From NCBI GenBank assembly GCA_031216915.1, contig JAUFNR010000012.1:744001-808000 (forward strand): a stretch of DNA of 64,000 bases, written 5' to 3'. This stretch comes from Pictodentalium vernedei (Eukaryota > Mollusca > Scaphopoda > Dentaliida > Dentaliidae). Position numbers and translations under genes: made by a program. Below the pieces are notes generated by a model. The model saw nothing but the letters and a program-made list of their open reading frames with translations, was not told the origin of the DNA and ran no database searches. Shown here piece after piece: positions 8,590 to 18,202 of the stretch (positions are counted from its first letter, which is position 1; each line of letters opens with the position of its first letter).

Positions 8590-10692
8590 ATGAAGGGACT
8601 TTGTTTAAATTGTAATAGGAAGAAATCTTCCTCTGACTTTCATGATCATTGTATTAATTGTAGTCAGTGTTCTCGCATTAATCCCTGTCCTATATGTGAA
8701 CATTGGGATGAGAAACATTGGAAACGTGTGTCACAATATGTTGTTTCTGGAGAAAGAGCGATACCGGCTCTTTCTCCACAAGGTCACTCTACTCTCTCAG
8801 TTTCTATTTCAGAGGAACCAGAACAGGGTGATGTTTCCATGTTATCTTCTTCAAGTGTGCGTCCGTCGTCACAAATAAATACAGAGCTAGCGGCAAAAGT
8901 GCTCATGGAGATTAGACAAATGTCGTCCGCTAGCTCGCCCGGTGTAGCGTCCATTCACCGAATGGTTCGGCAGCCGGGTTCATCCGATGCGGTCCAAGAG
9001 GAAATTTTGGGTGATGCGAGCACTATAAAAATAATAGAGGCACACCCAGTGACGGCGGATAGTGAACGAGAACGGAGGAAGCCTTTTAGTCCGGTTCCTA
9101 GCTCGTCCAGGTCCAGCCGGGCCGCGAGCGAGAGAGGCCCCTCTCTCGTACAACAACATCTGGGACCAGATGTTGTGGTACAAAATGTGTCTTTAGCGGA
9201 GCATACGTCCGTCGCTCGGGACGCTCCGTTGTATAAGCAGTCCGCAGAGACTGTTAAGGCTTCCTCTTCTCGTCGGCGCACACGACCGCACCTTGGCTGC
9301 GTGACCTCCGATATTTTGCCAGCTTCGCCGATGAAGGATTCTTCGGCGACCAGGTCACACCATCCGGCAGCCAGGGATTCGAGACCGATGGACTCCGGAC
9401 GTTCGCATAGGAAAAGTATGCGGGAGCCATCTGATGCGGAGCTGCCCTCGGCGAAGCAGCGAAAGACCGCTCCTCCGCAGGTCTCGACGTCGGACATTCT
9501 AGTGCAGATAGCACAGCTTATCGCAGCATCCCAGCAGCCGACAGAAACGGTGTCGGATCGAGAATTATCCGACGGCGCTGGGTCGGTACGCTCCGCCGAA
9601 GCATCGGGGGCGGACGACCGGGAACATCGGGAGGTCCGACCGGATGGTGAAAGGGATACGGATGAATTGGAGCTATCCCTTTCGGAACAACATAAAGCTG
9701 TCGTGGACTTCATCCGGCACTTTCTTCCTCAAGTTGTTCCGTCGGGCCAGACTGCTGCGCTTCCGGACAGGAGAATTATAGCGTCATTGGACTCTGATTT
9801 TTTTGAGCGGTTCAGGGACATCGCTCCCGAGTTTCCGTCGCAGTCCAATAATGTTGCAAGAACATTTGAATTATTGAACGACGCTATTTTTAAACTTGCT
9901 TCCAGGACGGGGAAAGCAGGTTTCTTGTCCGCAAATACTCTCAACCTGCCTTTCATTAATGCAAGGAATAAATTCGACACGGCAGGTCAGGGTATACCGA
10001 GAGTTCCTCTGCGTATGGACGACGAGGCGGAAGACTTAGAACTATCATTACCGTCATCAGCTTCTATTCCAACCGCAGTGTTGGAAACAGCTATTGCGTC
10101 TAACAGAGCCAATTTAGATGCCTTATCTTACGCAGATCACCTTACTAAGGCGTTATCACTGCGTCTTCAAGGGGAAGAGTTTCAGGATATACAATTCTCC
10201 TTAAGACTTCTTTCAAGGGCAGTAGCTTATTCCACGTGTAACTCCGCCCTTTCAGTGGCAAATCTGGAGTTGGTTAGACGTGACGCAGCCCTGGCTACAT
10301 CCACACTAGTGGATTCTAAGGTGAAGAACTCTCTTAGAGTCGCTTCGGTCTCAGGAGATCTTCTCTTTGACGGCAAGCTTTCCGCTATTTATGATAATAT
10401 TAAAAAGAAAGCTAGTGATTCTCTGTTGTTTAGATCCGCTCCTAAAAGGTCGGATACAGCAGACACGAATAAGGCGGGCACTTCTGGGTCTTATGCACCC
10501 AAGAGAGGTTCCTATAGAGGTTCCGGTGCGTCCTCTAGCTCTTATTCGAGAGACCGTCAGGATAGTGACTCTCGTTCGGGACGTCCTTCAGGCCGGGACA
10601 ATCGGTCGGACGCCCCGAGGTCGACGAGGCGAGGTGCGGGTCGTGGAAGACGTGGTTTCTCCTACCGCAGGCCTCGCAGATCCAGGAGGTGA
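8590..10692 (+). CDS. DIRS gag-like protein, complete (copy 2)
   Basis: 700 residues starting at ATG 8590; the frame is open upstream only from a TTG. The N-terminus has a Cys/His cluster (CxxC, then HCxxCxxC and CxxCxH within residues 5-38) that probably binds zinc. Residues about 60-350 are Ser/Arg-rich and look disordered. Residues about 360-617 form the part conserved with copy 1 (LSEQHKA, DSDFFERF, ALSYADHL). The tail from about 625 is Ser/Arg/Gly-rich, ending RRPRRSRR. The likely role is a structural nucleic-acid-binding protein of the retrotransposition particle. There is no stop or shift. The last 300 nt overlap pol in the +1 frame, and the end AGG AGG TGA lies where pol must be entered. 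Confidence 0.85.
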   Translation: MKGLCLNCNRKKSSSDFHDHCINCSQCSRINPCPICEHWDEKHWKRVSQYVVSGERAIPALSPQGHSTLSVSISEEPEQGDVSMLSSSSVRPSSQINTELAAKVLMEIRQMSSASSPGVASIHRMVRQPGSSDAVQEEILGDASTIKIIEAHPVTADSERERRKPFSPVPSSSRSSRAASERGPSLVQQHLGPDVVVQNVSLAEHTSVARDAPLYKQSAETVKASSSRRRTRPHLGCVTSDILPASPMKDSSATRSHHPAARDSRPMDSGRSHRKSMREPSDAELPSAKQRKTAPPQVSTSDILVQIAQLIAASQQPTETVSDRELSDGAGSVRSAEASGADDREHREVRPDGERDTDELELSLSEQHKAVVDFIRHFLPQVVPSGQTAALPDRRIIASLDSDFFERFRDIAPEFPSQSNNVARTFELLNDAIFKLASRTGKAGFLSANTLNLPFINARNKFDTAGQGIPRVPLRMDDEAEDLELSLPSSASIPTAVLETAIASNRANLDALSYADHLTKALSLRLQGEEFQDIQFSLRLLSRAVAYSTCNSALSVANLELVRRDAALATSTLVDSKVKNSLRVASVSGDLLFDGKLSAIYDNIKKKASDSLLFRSAPKRSDTADTNKAGTSGSYAPKRGSYRGSGASSSSYSRDRQDSDSRSGRPSGRDNRSDAPRSTRRGAGRGRRGFSYRRPRRSRR

Positions 10693-12682
10693 TGGCTTAA
10701 ACCTCTATCGCGTTCCGGTTGGCGGAAGGTTGTCGAGTTTTTCTCAAGAGTGGGCATCGATTACGGACGACCCGTGGGTGAGAGGAGTGACTTCGGAAGG
10801 TCTAAAGATATCCTTCAAACGAAAGCCTCCATTAACTCGAAGTCCAAAGTGGACTCATCTTCCGTCAAATCCTCAGAAAAGAGACGCTCTGCTATCAGAG
10901 GTGCAGTCTCTTTTAATGAAGAACGCGGTAGAGGTCGTAGAAAACCAGGAATCGCTGGGATTCTACAGCCATCTGTTTCTGGTTCCGAAACCAGACGGCT
11001 CGTTCCGTCCAGTCATAGATTTGAGCTGGATAAACAAGCTGATCGTCGCTCCGAAGTTTTATATGGAGACGATTCGATCGGTCAGAGCGAGTATTCGGGT
11101 GAACGATTATGCAACGAGCATAGATCTCAAAGATGCGTACTTTCACGTCATGGTACATCCGACATTCCGAAAGTATCTACGCTTCGCAGTCCTAGGAGTG
11201 GTGTATCAGTTCCGGGCCATGTGCTTCGGATTGAATCTAGCACCCTGGGCTTTCACTCGGGTAATGAACTCGGTAATGATCTACTTCTGAGCTCATTCGT
11301 CTGCGGTAACGTCGGCCTACCTGGACGACATTCTTCAGAGGTACGGCAATGAGTTAACGCTTCAGAACGATGTTCAGAATCTTCTTCTATTGCTCCGACG
11401 TCTCGGTTTCATAGTAAACGAGGAGAAGTCGGATCTGGTGCCGTCCAAGTCATTCACTCATCTGGGAATGAGCTTCGAGACGCACAACAATCTCGTTCGT
11501 CTGCCGTTAACCAGAGCGAAATTAGTCAGTTGTTACGCTCGCTATTGTCTGAATACGGACAAAGTCACGGCGAGAGAATTTATGAGACTGATAGGTCTGT
11601 GCGGAGCCGCCGCGGATCTCATTCCGATGGGACGGCTACGCACACGGCCTCTTCAAATTTTCCTGACTCAGAATTGGAGTGTGAAAATTCATTCGCTCGA
11701 TGTAGACGTTCTCTTGTCAGATCAAGTGAAACAAGAGATTCAGACTTGGGCAAACATTCAGTGGTTAACTCAAGGAGTTCCGCTGCAGTTGCCGGATCCG
11801 AGTTTTACCATTATGACGGATGCCAGTCAAACAGGTTGGGGTGCATCATTAATCCCAACGGATTCGAGATGCCAGGGTCTTTGGGATCCGCAATTCCTGT
11901 GCAAGCACATAAACATCAAGGAAATGATGTCAATTTGGCTTGCGTTACGTCACTGGATGGACATTATTCACGATGCTCATGTCCAAATCCTATCCGACAA
12001 TACGACAGTAGTGGCGTATATACGGAATCAGGGAGGCACTCATTCAGTTCCGTTGTTCAATCTAACGGAAAGAATCCTTCTGTTTGCGTTGGAACATCAC
12101 GTTCTTCTTTCGGTCCGTCACATACCGGGTCGTCTGAATGTGCTAGCAGACTCCCTTTCACGAAAGGGTCGCTTGTTGCCGTCGGAGTGGACTCTCAACA
12201 AACAAGTATTCAATCAGATTTGCTACCAATGGGAACGGCCAATGATAGACTTATTTGCGACACATCTCAACAATCAGTTGCAGACGTATGTGTCCCCGTG
12301 TCCGGATCCAAGAGCATTTGCAGTAGACGCTCTGTCGATCCCTTGGGACGGAATGATAGGATATGCGTATCCTCCAGCGCCGTTAATTCAACAAGTATTG
12401 CTAAAGATAAAACAATCTCAATGCAAGATTCTGTTGGTAGCATCTCTGTCGCCACAGAGACCGTGGATAAATCTACTCAGGTGTCTGTTGTGGGACCTAC
12501 CGCGGAAGCTTCCTCCACGAGAGGATCTTCTTTGGCAGGGGAAATCGCGCCAACTCCATCACAACCCGCAAGGTCTCAACCTTCACGTTTTTCCGTTGTG
12601 CGGTCCTTCTTGCATGGCAAGCACTTTTCAGGACGAGCAGTGGACGCGATTTCTAACTGTAGGAGGACCTCCTCTTTGCTAA
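10391..12682 (+). pseudogene. DIRS reverse transcriptase / RNase H (pol), copy 2, one nonsense codon
   Basis: It has the same domains as in copy 1: the GGRLSSFSQEW leader, SIDLKDAYF, FGLNLAPW, YLDD (about 11328-11339), RNase H TDASQTGWG to ADSLSR, then the DLFATHLN/AYPPAP region. Here leader and core are in one frame, so copy 2 shows the ancestral reading. A TGA at 11288-11290, where copy 1 has CGA (Arg), stops the frame between motif B and YLDD. The frame is open again to 12682. The first ATG in frame (10391) is inside gag, and the recognisable domain starts only near 10700, so expression by frameshift or re-initiation is likely. The 21 bp missing from copy 1 are present here. Confidence 0.8.
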
Positions 12683-13638
12683 ACTATGCGGCTAAGTGGA
12701 AGGTTTTCCGTCGTTGGTGTAGGGATCATTCTGTAGATATATTTGATCCCTCTATACCAGACATTGCTAACTTTCTAGTATACTTGTTTGACGAAATCAA
12801 ACTGCAGCCTGTTACTATAAAGGGTTATAGATCTATGTTATCTGATACCTATGCACATCATGATAGTTTACAAATTGGATCTAATGTCTCTTTATCGAAA
12901 TTGGTTAGAAACTTTTCGATAAATAGACCCAGAACTCTTAGATTAATTCCTAAGTGGAATTTAGCTTGGGTTCTCCTTAAATTGAAGGAAAAGCCATTTG
13001 AACCTCTTGGGACAGTAGATTTCAAATTCTTATCTTATAAGACAGCTTTTCTCTTAGCTTTCTCTTCTGCCAGAAGAGTCAGTGAGCTTCATGCACTATC
13101 GGTGGATGATTCTCATTATCGTAGTGTTGGGAACACTATCACCTTCACTACTAATGTCGGTTTTTTAGCTAAGAATCAGGCTCCTAATAAATATCCAGAA
13201 CCTATTGTTATTAAGGCTCTTCCGTCTTCAGACGGGCGTAGGCCTTTACTCTGTCCTGTTAGAGCACTACGTATCTATAAACAGAGATCTCAGTTCATCA
13301 GAAAGGGACGGAAACGTTTCTTTCTGTCTTTGATGCCTAATAGAAAGGACATTTCAGTCCATTCTATTGCTAGATGGATTCAGTTAACTATCCGTACTGC
13401 GTATGAAGATTTATCTTCTTCTCAGCAGTCTGTGCTTAAGATTTCTGCTCATGAAGTAAGAGCTCTTTCTACTTCCTGGGCTTATGCTAATAGTGTTGCT
13501 ATTACAGATTTAATGAAGGCTGCTTATTGGTCTCAGCCTTCCACATTTACTAATTTTTATCTCAGAAATATTGAGTCCATTTCTGGAGACCTGCATTGTT
13601 TAGGTCCGTTATCTGTTGCTCAGAATGTCGTCCACTAA
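12421..13638 (+). CDS. DIRS tyrosine recombinase, copy 2
   Basis: 405 residues from ATG 12421, equal in length to the copy 1 protein and colinear with it. The catalytic set is present: ARRVSEL Arg, HEVR, a Trp in YWSQP and the Tyr of NFYLRN. Differences from copy 1 are scattered substitutions and no indel, so the frame is intact. It overlaps pol by 262 nt in another frame. The in-frame stretch from 11530 to the ATG is open but overprints RNase H and is probably not translated. Confidence 0.85.
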   Translation: MQDSVGSISVATETVDKSTQVSVVGPTAEASSTRGSSLAGEIAPTPSQPARSQPSRFSVVRSFLHGKHFSGRAVDAISNCRRTSSLLNYAAKWKVFRRWCRDHSVDIFDPSIPDIANFLVYLFDEIKLQPVTIKGYRSMLSDTYAHHDSLQIGSNVSLSKLVRNFSINRPRTLRLIPKWNLAWVLLKLKEKPFEPLGTVDFKFLSYKTAFLLAFSSARRVSELHALSVDDSHYRSVGNTITFTTNVGFLAKNQAPNKYPEPIVIKALPSSDGRRPLLCPVRALRIYKQRSQFIRKGRKRFFLSLMPNRKDISVHSIARWIQLTIRTAYEDLSSSQQSVLKISAHEVRALSTSWAYANSVAITDLMKAAYWSQPSTFTNFYLRNIESISGDLHCLGPLSVAQNVVH

Positions 13639-13696
13639 ACAGTTGCAACTATAGTTATGCAGGCTTTCTGTTCCGGCAGTGACTCCGTCCGACTGC

Positions 13697-13760
13697 CCTC
13701 TTCGCTCTGGGCTATTTGACCCAGGGCAAGGGGAAGGGGGGGGGGGGGGGGGGGGGGGGG
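13697..13760 (+). other. Bipartite hairpin followed by long G-run (copy 2)
   Basis: The same CTGGG-CTATTTGA-CCCAG stem as copy 1, followed by more than 20 G. The exact run length may be a sequencing uncertainty. Confidence 0.6.
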
Positions 13761-14105
13761 CGGGTGTTCCCTTAGGTCACCTGCTTTATAGTGAAAAGCA
13801 AGGGAATGCCTCCTCCAAGACAGTATTTCTGAGTCGCTTCCGGGATGGTTTTAAAGTGTAATATTAATGTTTAATTTCATTCATGTCTTATTTTTAAAGT
13901 GTAGCTCGGTGTGAAGCATTTGTATATGTCAAGTGTCAAACGGGCTTTAATATACAATACTCGGACACTTTTAAATGATTATAAAGAGTCTCAATTCTCT
14001 GGACTACTTTATTTATTGGCTTGCTTTAAAAATAATTAGTATAAGGGTTATACTGGATGTTAATAGAGAACATGAATGTTATTGTGCTCAATTATTAAGG
14101 GTAGT

Positions 14106-14142
14106 GTATCTTTCTAATTTAAATATTAAATAAGAAAGATAC
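14106..14142 (+). other. 3' noncoding hairpin (copy 2)
   Basis: GTATCTTTCTAATTT pairs with AAATAAGAAAGATAC; the loop differs from copy 1 while the arms are unchanged. Confidence 0.6.
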
Positions 14143-14250
14143 ATGTAAAGCCTAATACTCCTTTTCTCCTTAAGGGGTTACCTCTTTATTTTATAATTGA
14201 GCTTATTGGATTTTCCTCTATGTCCTAGGCCCTCCAGCCTGTTTACTATT

Positions 14251-14339
14251 CAGCTAAGTCTGGGTCATTGGTACAGTATAAAAATGTTAAAAAATTTATA
14301 GTAATTTATATATTTTTTATACTTACCAATGACCCAGAC
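14251..14339 (+). repeat. Internal complementary region (copy 2)
   Basis: The first 34 bases are the reverse complement of the left end (7502 onward). The next 55 are the reverse complement of the right end, including the 38-bp extension absent from the left end. Confidence 0.9.
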
Positions 14340-14413
14340 GGGGATGGCCCTCCCTGAGTTGGGAACTCTTGCCTCCCCGCTGAGTACATAGCGCTGACCA
14401 GGCACTGCCAGTA

Positions 14414-14603
14414 AGAATGATATTTGGCGCCAATTTCGGGACGACTGCGTCACTGCGCATGCGCAGTAGAGTCGTACTATGGAGGTCCTTTAGGACATGA
14501 TTTCTTTTTGTTTTGGATGCAAATTTTGGGGATTGGGGGGCAAAATTTGTGTTTGGCCCTGGTTTTTGTGGAGTTAGCACCAGCTAAGTCTGGGTCATTG
14601 GTA
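14414..14603 (-). repeat. Right inverted terminal repeat (copy 2)
   Basis: It pairs with 7514-7703. The palindrome is at 14452-14467. The element continues 38 bp past the repeat to 14641. Confidence 0.85.
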
Positions 14604-15097
14604 AGTATAAAAAATATATAAATTACTATAAATTTTTTAACTTTTTCACTTTTTGTCTCTAAAACATAGGTTATGACCCCTCTCTGGAATGAGCTCGTTG
14701 AGCTCGGTCCAATGAGGGTCATAACCAATGTTTTCAAGACAAAAAATGAAAATAATAGTTATTCAAGAGTTTTTATTGCAAGTGTCGTCTGCTTTTCATG
14801 TTAGGTAAAGGGTTAAAAAAACAAAAAACAATGAAGTCCCCATTACACCCACGGCAAAGCGTCTTCGTTTGCGCGCACGGATACATGACACAATTGTTGA
14901 TTGCATAATTCATTTGTGAAATTATCGTTTGTAATCAAACCCGGAAATCCCAGTAAATCACACTTTGGAAAGTAATAAACTGTAAATATAATTTGGTATC
15001 AGCATCATGTCCAAACTGATTTTCCATACTGAGGGAATCTTGAAATACAGAAGTTTTAGTTTGTAAAATATTCCCAACATTATCTGAAAAATAAAGA

Positions 15098-15280
15098 TCA
15101 GACAACAGAACATTTCTCATTATGGCTGATAAGAAGAGCCATGGACTGTGTCTTTAACAGGCACTCAATGAAACAAAAAAGCTGGGTATTTCCTCTCGGT
15201 GTTTTTGTTACATCAAACGACTGGTGGCGATTGTTTGTGTTATTTCCACCTTTTTGACAAATTCTGCAGTCCATATTCAT
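15098..15280 (-). CDS. Unrecognised small frame, possible first exon
   Basis: A 60-residue frame from a real ATG (MNMDCRICQKGG...). It has a CxxC near the start and non-repetitive composition, and lies in one of the few stretches (14817-15330) without a recognisable repeat. I do not recognise a family. It could be a cysteine-rich first exon or a chance frame. No splice partner is identified. Confidence 0.2.
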   Translation of the reverse strand: MNMDCRICQKGGNNTNNRHQSFDVTKTPRGNTQLFCFIECLLKTQSMALLISHNEKCSVV

Positions 15281-15339
15281 TCCTCACATGTTGAATATGA
15301 GCATTCTGAGTTGCTGACTATTGTAGAATGAGGGGCGTA

Positions 15340-15663
15340 CCGAAGTTAAGCAATGTCGAGCCCGGTTAGTCTTCAGATGGGTGACTGTCTGAGCGATCGA
15401 ATCAGACTCCTGCATTGTGTCCTTGGGCAAGGCACTTAACCCCGATTGTCCACATGGAGGCACGATGACGCCGTGTACTAAGGCGTACTGTATCCAATCT
15501 AATCCTGTCTGTGCTGCAGTGCAATGTTGGAGAGCTGGCAGCTGCTCGTTGTTGCTCGGTGGTTCTCCCCAGGTACTCCAGCTTCCTCCACCTGTAAAAC
15601 TGTCACGGTCATGATTAGCCATTGTGCATAAGTATGTGACCTTAAACTCCAGTAAATAAATAA
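15340..15663 (+). mobile_element. SINE with 5S rRNA-like head
   Basis: The head CCGAAGTTAAGCAATGTCGA...GGTTAGT...GATGGGTGA follows the internal-promoter part of 5S rRNA. The body and AGTAAATAAATA tail match the complete copy at 54007-54390. The first part of the head is missing or diverged. Confidence 0.7.
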
Positions 15664-15667
15664 TTTG

Positions 15668-15842
15668 CTGCACCACCATCCATGCTATTCTGTTGATTAA
15701 AAGGCCTAAAACATAAAACAAACCAAGAATATGAATTTTTGATGGCAATGAAATAATTACAAAAATAAAAAAAATGCTCGCCCACATGTAATTTTACAAA
15801 AAATTACCTGAGAAACAAAAGATCTGCTTTGTGGGGCCTAAC
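15668..15842 (+). repeat. Palindromic MITE (TTAGGCC family), right half
   Basis: It matches the right half of 16112-16515, ending GAGAAACAAAAGATC...GTGGGGCCTAA. Confidence 0.6.
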
Positions 15843-15885
15843 GAAAATATTTACTCTTGGGTTTCTTTTTTTTTTTTTATTTCAG

Positions 15886-16037
15886 ATCCGACATTCTTTT
15901 CTGGACAATGTGCTGTAATTATTCTCAATGGAAAATGTGTAGGTAGATTTGGAGTCTTACATCCAGAGGTTGTGAAGGGTTTTGATTTAAATATGCCTGG
16001 TGCTGCCTTGGAAATGAACCTTGAAGATTTTCTGTGA
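15886..16037 (+). CDS. FARSB: Phenylalanine-tRNA ligase beta subunit, last exon
   Basis: The exon follows a polypyrimidine tract and TTTCAG (15881-15885) and ends at TGA 16035-16037. It encodes about 50 residues: DPTFFSGQCA...GRFGVLHPEVV...FDL.MPGAALEM.LEDFL. This is the C-terminal signature of the eukaryotic cytosolic enzyme (PTFFPGRCA, GVLHPDV, and a final E..xFL). The subunit forms an alpha2-beta2 enzyme that charges tRNA-Phe in the cytosol. The first base of the Asp codon comes from the previous exon. No earlier exon was found between 1 and 15880, so the last intron would exceed 15 kb and contain two DIRS elements. There are no stops and conserved residues are kept, so it looks like a real exon. 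Confidence 0.85.
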
Positions 16038-16111
16038 ACTGAGTACATTCCTTCTGACTTCTGTCTCTCATTACCTGACTATTTCACATTAGAATGCACA
16101 TGAAGAGGATA

Positions 16112-16515
16112 AGGCCTAAAAAAATTTAAAATCTGTTTCTCAGGCCCTCCTGCATGGTCCTTTTAGCTGCTGCATGCACTCTTTTTATAACCAATGTAAA
16201 CTTAAAAAAATAAAAATTAAATGATTTACGTCGGATATTTTATCCAAGTTAAATAAATTGATAAATTTGTCCCTTGAGTGCAAGAAGGCTTTGCAATGCT
16301 TTAGCCTTGCAAAGCCTTCTTGTTCTCAAGGGAAGATATACACCACCATCCATACTATTCCTTAGATTATGATGCCTAAAACATAAACCAAGAACATGTA
16401 CTTTTGATGGCAAAGAAATAATTACAGAAATAAAAAATAAAATAAAAAACTGTTTGACCGCATGCAATTTTACAAATAATGGCCTGAGAAACAAGATCCA
16501 CTTTGTGTGGCCTAA
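16112..16515. mobile_element. Palindromic MITE, TTAGGCC family, full length
   Basis: The ends are inverted (AAGGCCTAAAAAAATTT...CTGTTTCTCAGG against CCTGAGAAACAAGATC...GTGGCCTAA). The centre is a long hairpin built from CTTGAGTGCAAGAAGGCTTT and its complement, with loop near GCAATGC. It contains AATAAA at 16209, which could serve as the FARSB poly(A) signal. Other copies start at 45528, 48020, 50661 and 51221. Bases 16516-16960 contain no recognisable feature. Confidence 0.65.
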
Positions 16516-16959
16516 ATCTGTGGTTTTCTAGAGACAAATTTAAATTAAAAAAAGTTAGAAATCTATAGATTTGTTGGTCTATATTTTTCCCCACATTTTT
16601 GATCCAACTTCCCACAACCATTGTAGATGAAGGCTTCCTGTAACTTGTGGAAATTATGCAAAACTCCTGAAATGGTGAAATTATTTTTTTAAGTCCAGAA
16701 ACTCGCTCCTTTGACATTCAGTTGTTGACTTTTAAAAGATGTACATAAATTTGTTTTAGTCATCCACCTTTTGCAGAAGTGGTGGATGAAAGCATTCGGC
16801 TTTCACTTCCTCCCTTCCATCCACCCAGAGACATTTGTCAATATACTGTAGGAGGTATTCAACAAAAATTTGTAACTGTGCACTTTGTCAACACTACAAG
16901 ATTCAGATCAATTGTTTACAGGGCTTCAGAGTTATGGCACTTGATGTGCATGCAGGTGG

Positions 16960-18090
16960 TGTCAAATTTGAGTTTTTCGTTTCTGTCTGATGTGCCGAGC
17001 TGTATAGTTTTTGATGTAAATCTGATAATTTGATCCTGAGATATTAACTCTTTATCCTTCAAATTGAGAATTCTTCCAATCACTTTGACATGAGATAACT
17101 CAAAAAATATGAATCCATTTGTCATGTTACTTTATATATATCTTCAGGTTACTGATGTTCCGAGCTGTATAGTTTTTGGTGTAAATTTGTTATTTTGATC
17201 TGGAGATATTAACCCTTTATCCCTCAAATTGAAAATTCCTCCAATCCCTTTGGCATGAGACAACTTGAAAAATATTGCTTGGATTGTCAAGTTACTTTAT
17301 ATTTGTGTTCAGGTTACTGATGTGCCGAGCTGTATAGTTTTTGGTGTAAATCTGATAATTTGATCCTGAGATATTAACTCTTTATCCTTCAAATTGAAAA
17401 TTCCTCCAATCCCTTTGGCATTCGATAACTTGAAAAATATTGCTTGGATTGTCAAGTTACTTTATATTTGTGTTCAGGTTACTGATGTGCTGAGCTGTAT
17501 AGTTTTTGGTGTAAATCTGTTATTTTGATCCTGAGATATTAACCCTTTATCCTTCAAAGTGAAAATTCCTCCAATCCCTTTGGCATGAGATAACTTGAAA
17601 AATATTGCTTGGATTGTCAAGTTACTTTATGTTTATGTTCAGGTTACTGATGTGCTGAGCTGTATAGTTTTTGGTGTAAATCTGATAATTTGATCTTGAG
17701 ATATTAACCCTTTATCCTTCAAATTGAAAATTCCATCAATCCCTTTGGCATGAGAAAACTCAAAAAATATCAATCCGTTTGTCATGTTACTTCATATATG
17801 TATTCATGTTAATGATGTGCCGAGCTGTATAGTTTTTGGTGTAAATCTGATAATTTGATCCTGTGATATTAACCCTTTATCCTTCAAATTGAGAACTCCT
17901 CCAATCCATTTCTTCGGCATGCGATAACTCAATAAATATTAATCCGATTATCAGGTTACTTTATATATGTATTCAGGTTACTGATGTGCTGTGCTGTATA
18001 GTTTTTATGTAAATCTAATAATTTGGTCTGGAGATATTAACCCTTTATCCATCAAATTAGGCTCTCCTCCAATCTATTTCTATATGTACC
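16960..18090 (+). repeat. Tandem array, 165-bp unit, about 7 copies
   Basis: The motif GAGCTGTATAGTTTTTG recurs at 16997, 17162, 17327, 17492, 17657, 17822 and about 17991, so the spacing is 165 bp except the last (about 169). Units are 85-95% alike by eye. There is no open frame across units. Confidence 0.85.
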
Positions 18091-18202
18091 CATACCATGT
18101 ATGGTGTACATAATGTCGGCATCCAGGGTGGCCCTCCGTCATACAGCTTTCTACTAGTTGCGCGTATTTGTACACATCTGACGATTTCATCGGCCTATTT
18201 TT

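Larger units (their letters stand above)
7502..14641 (+). mobile_element. DIRS-type retrotransposon, copy 2 (complete, 7140 bp)
   Basis: The element runs from ATTTTTATACTG to AATTTTTTAAC. Its internal complementary region holds exactly these two ends joined, which fixes both boundaries. It has 190-bp ITRs, gag, pol and recombinase in the DIRS order. Comparing the flanks with the empty MITE at 52272-52521 shows insertion with no target-site duplication, as expected for recombinase-mediated integration. It is young: the ITRs differ by one base. One nonsense codon in pol is the visible defect. Confidence 0.93.
7428..14816. mobile_element. TTAA-flanked (piggyBac-like) MITE, split by DIRS copy 2
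   Basis: The left piece is 7428-7501 and the right piece 14642-14816. The ends are TTAA+TCCTTTACCTAAC and GTTAGGTAAAGGG+TTAA, like the uninterrupted relative at 52272-52521. Removing the DIRS restores a MITE of about 249 bp with a central palindrome around GAGCTCGTTGAGCTC. TTAA duplication and CCCT-type ends suggest piggyBac mobilisation; this is inference. Confidence 0.65.

Noticed and set aside
8955-9713. 252-codon minus-strand frame opposite gag
   Set aside because: It is the shadow of a C+G-rich, Ser/Arg-rich gag segment. It is absent or broken in copy 4 and has no domain.
16779-17033. 84-codon plus frame after a TTTTAG acceptor-like site
   Set aside because: It runs into the 165-bp array and has no recognisable family. 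FARSB already ends at 16037.
16960-18090. CRISPR-like array
   Set aside because: Whole 165-bp units repeat without short repeats and unique spacers, and the context is animal DNA.
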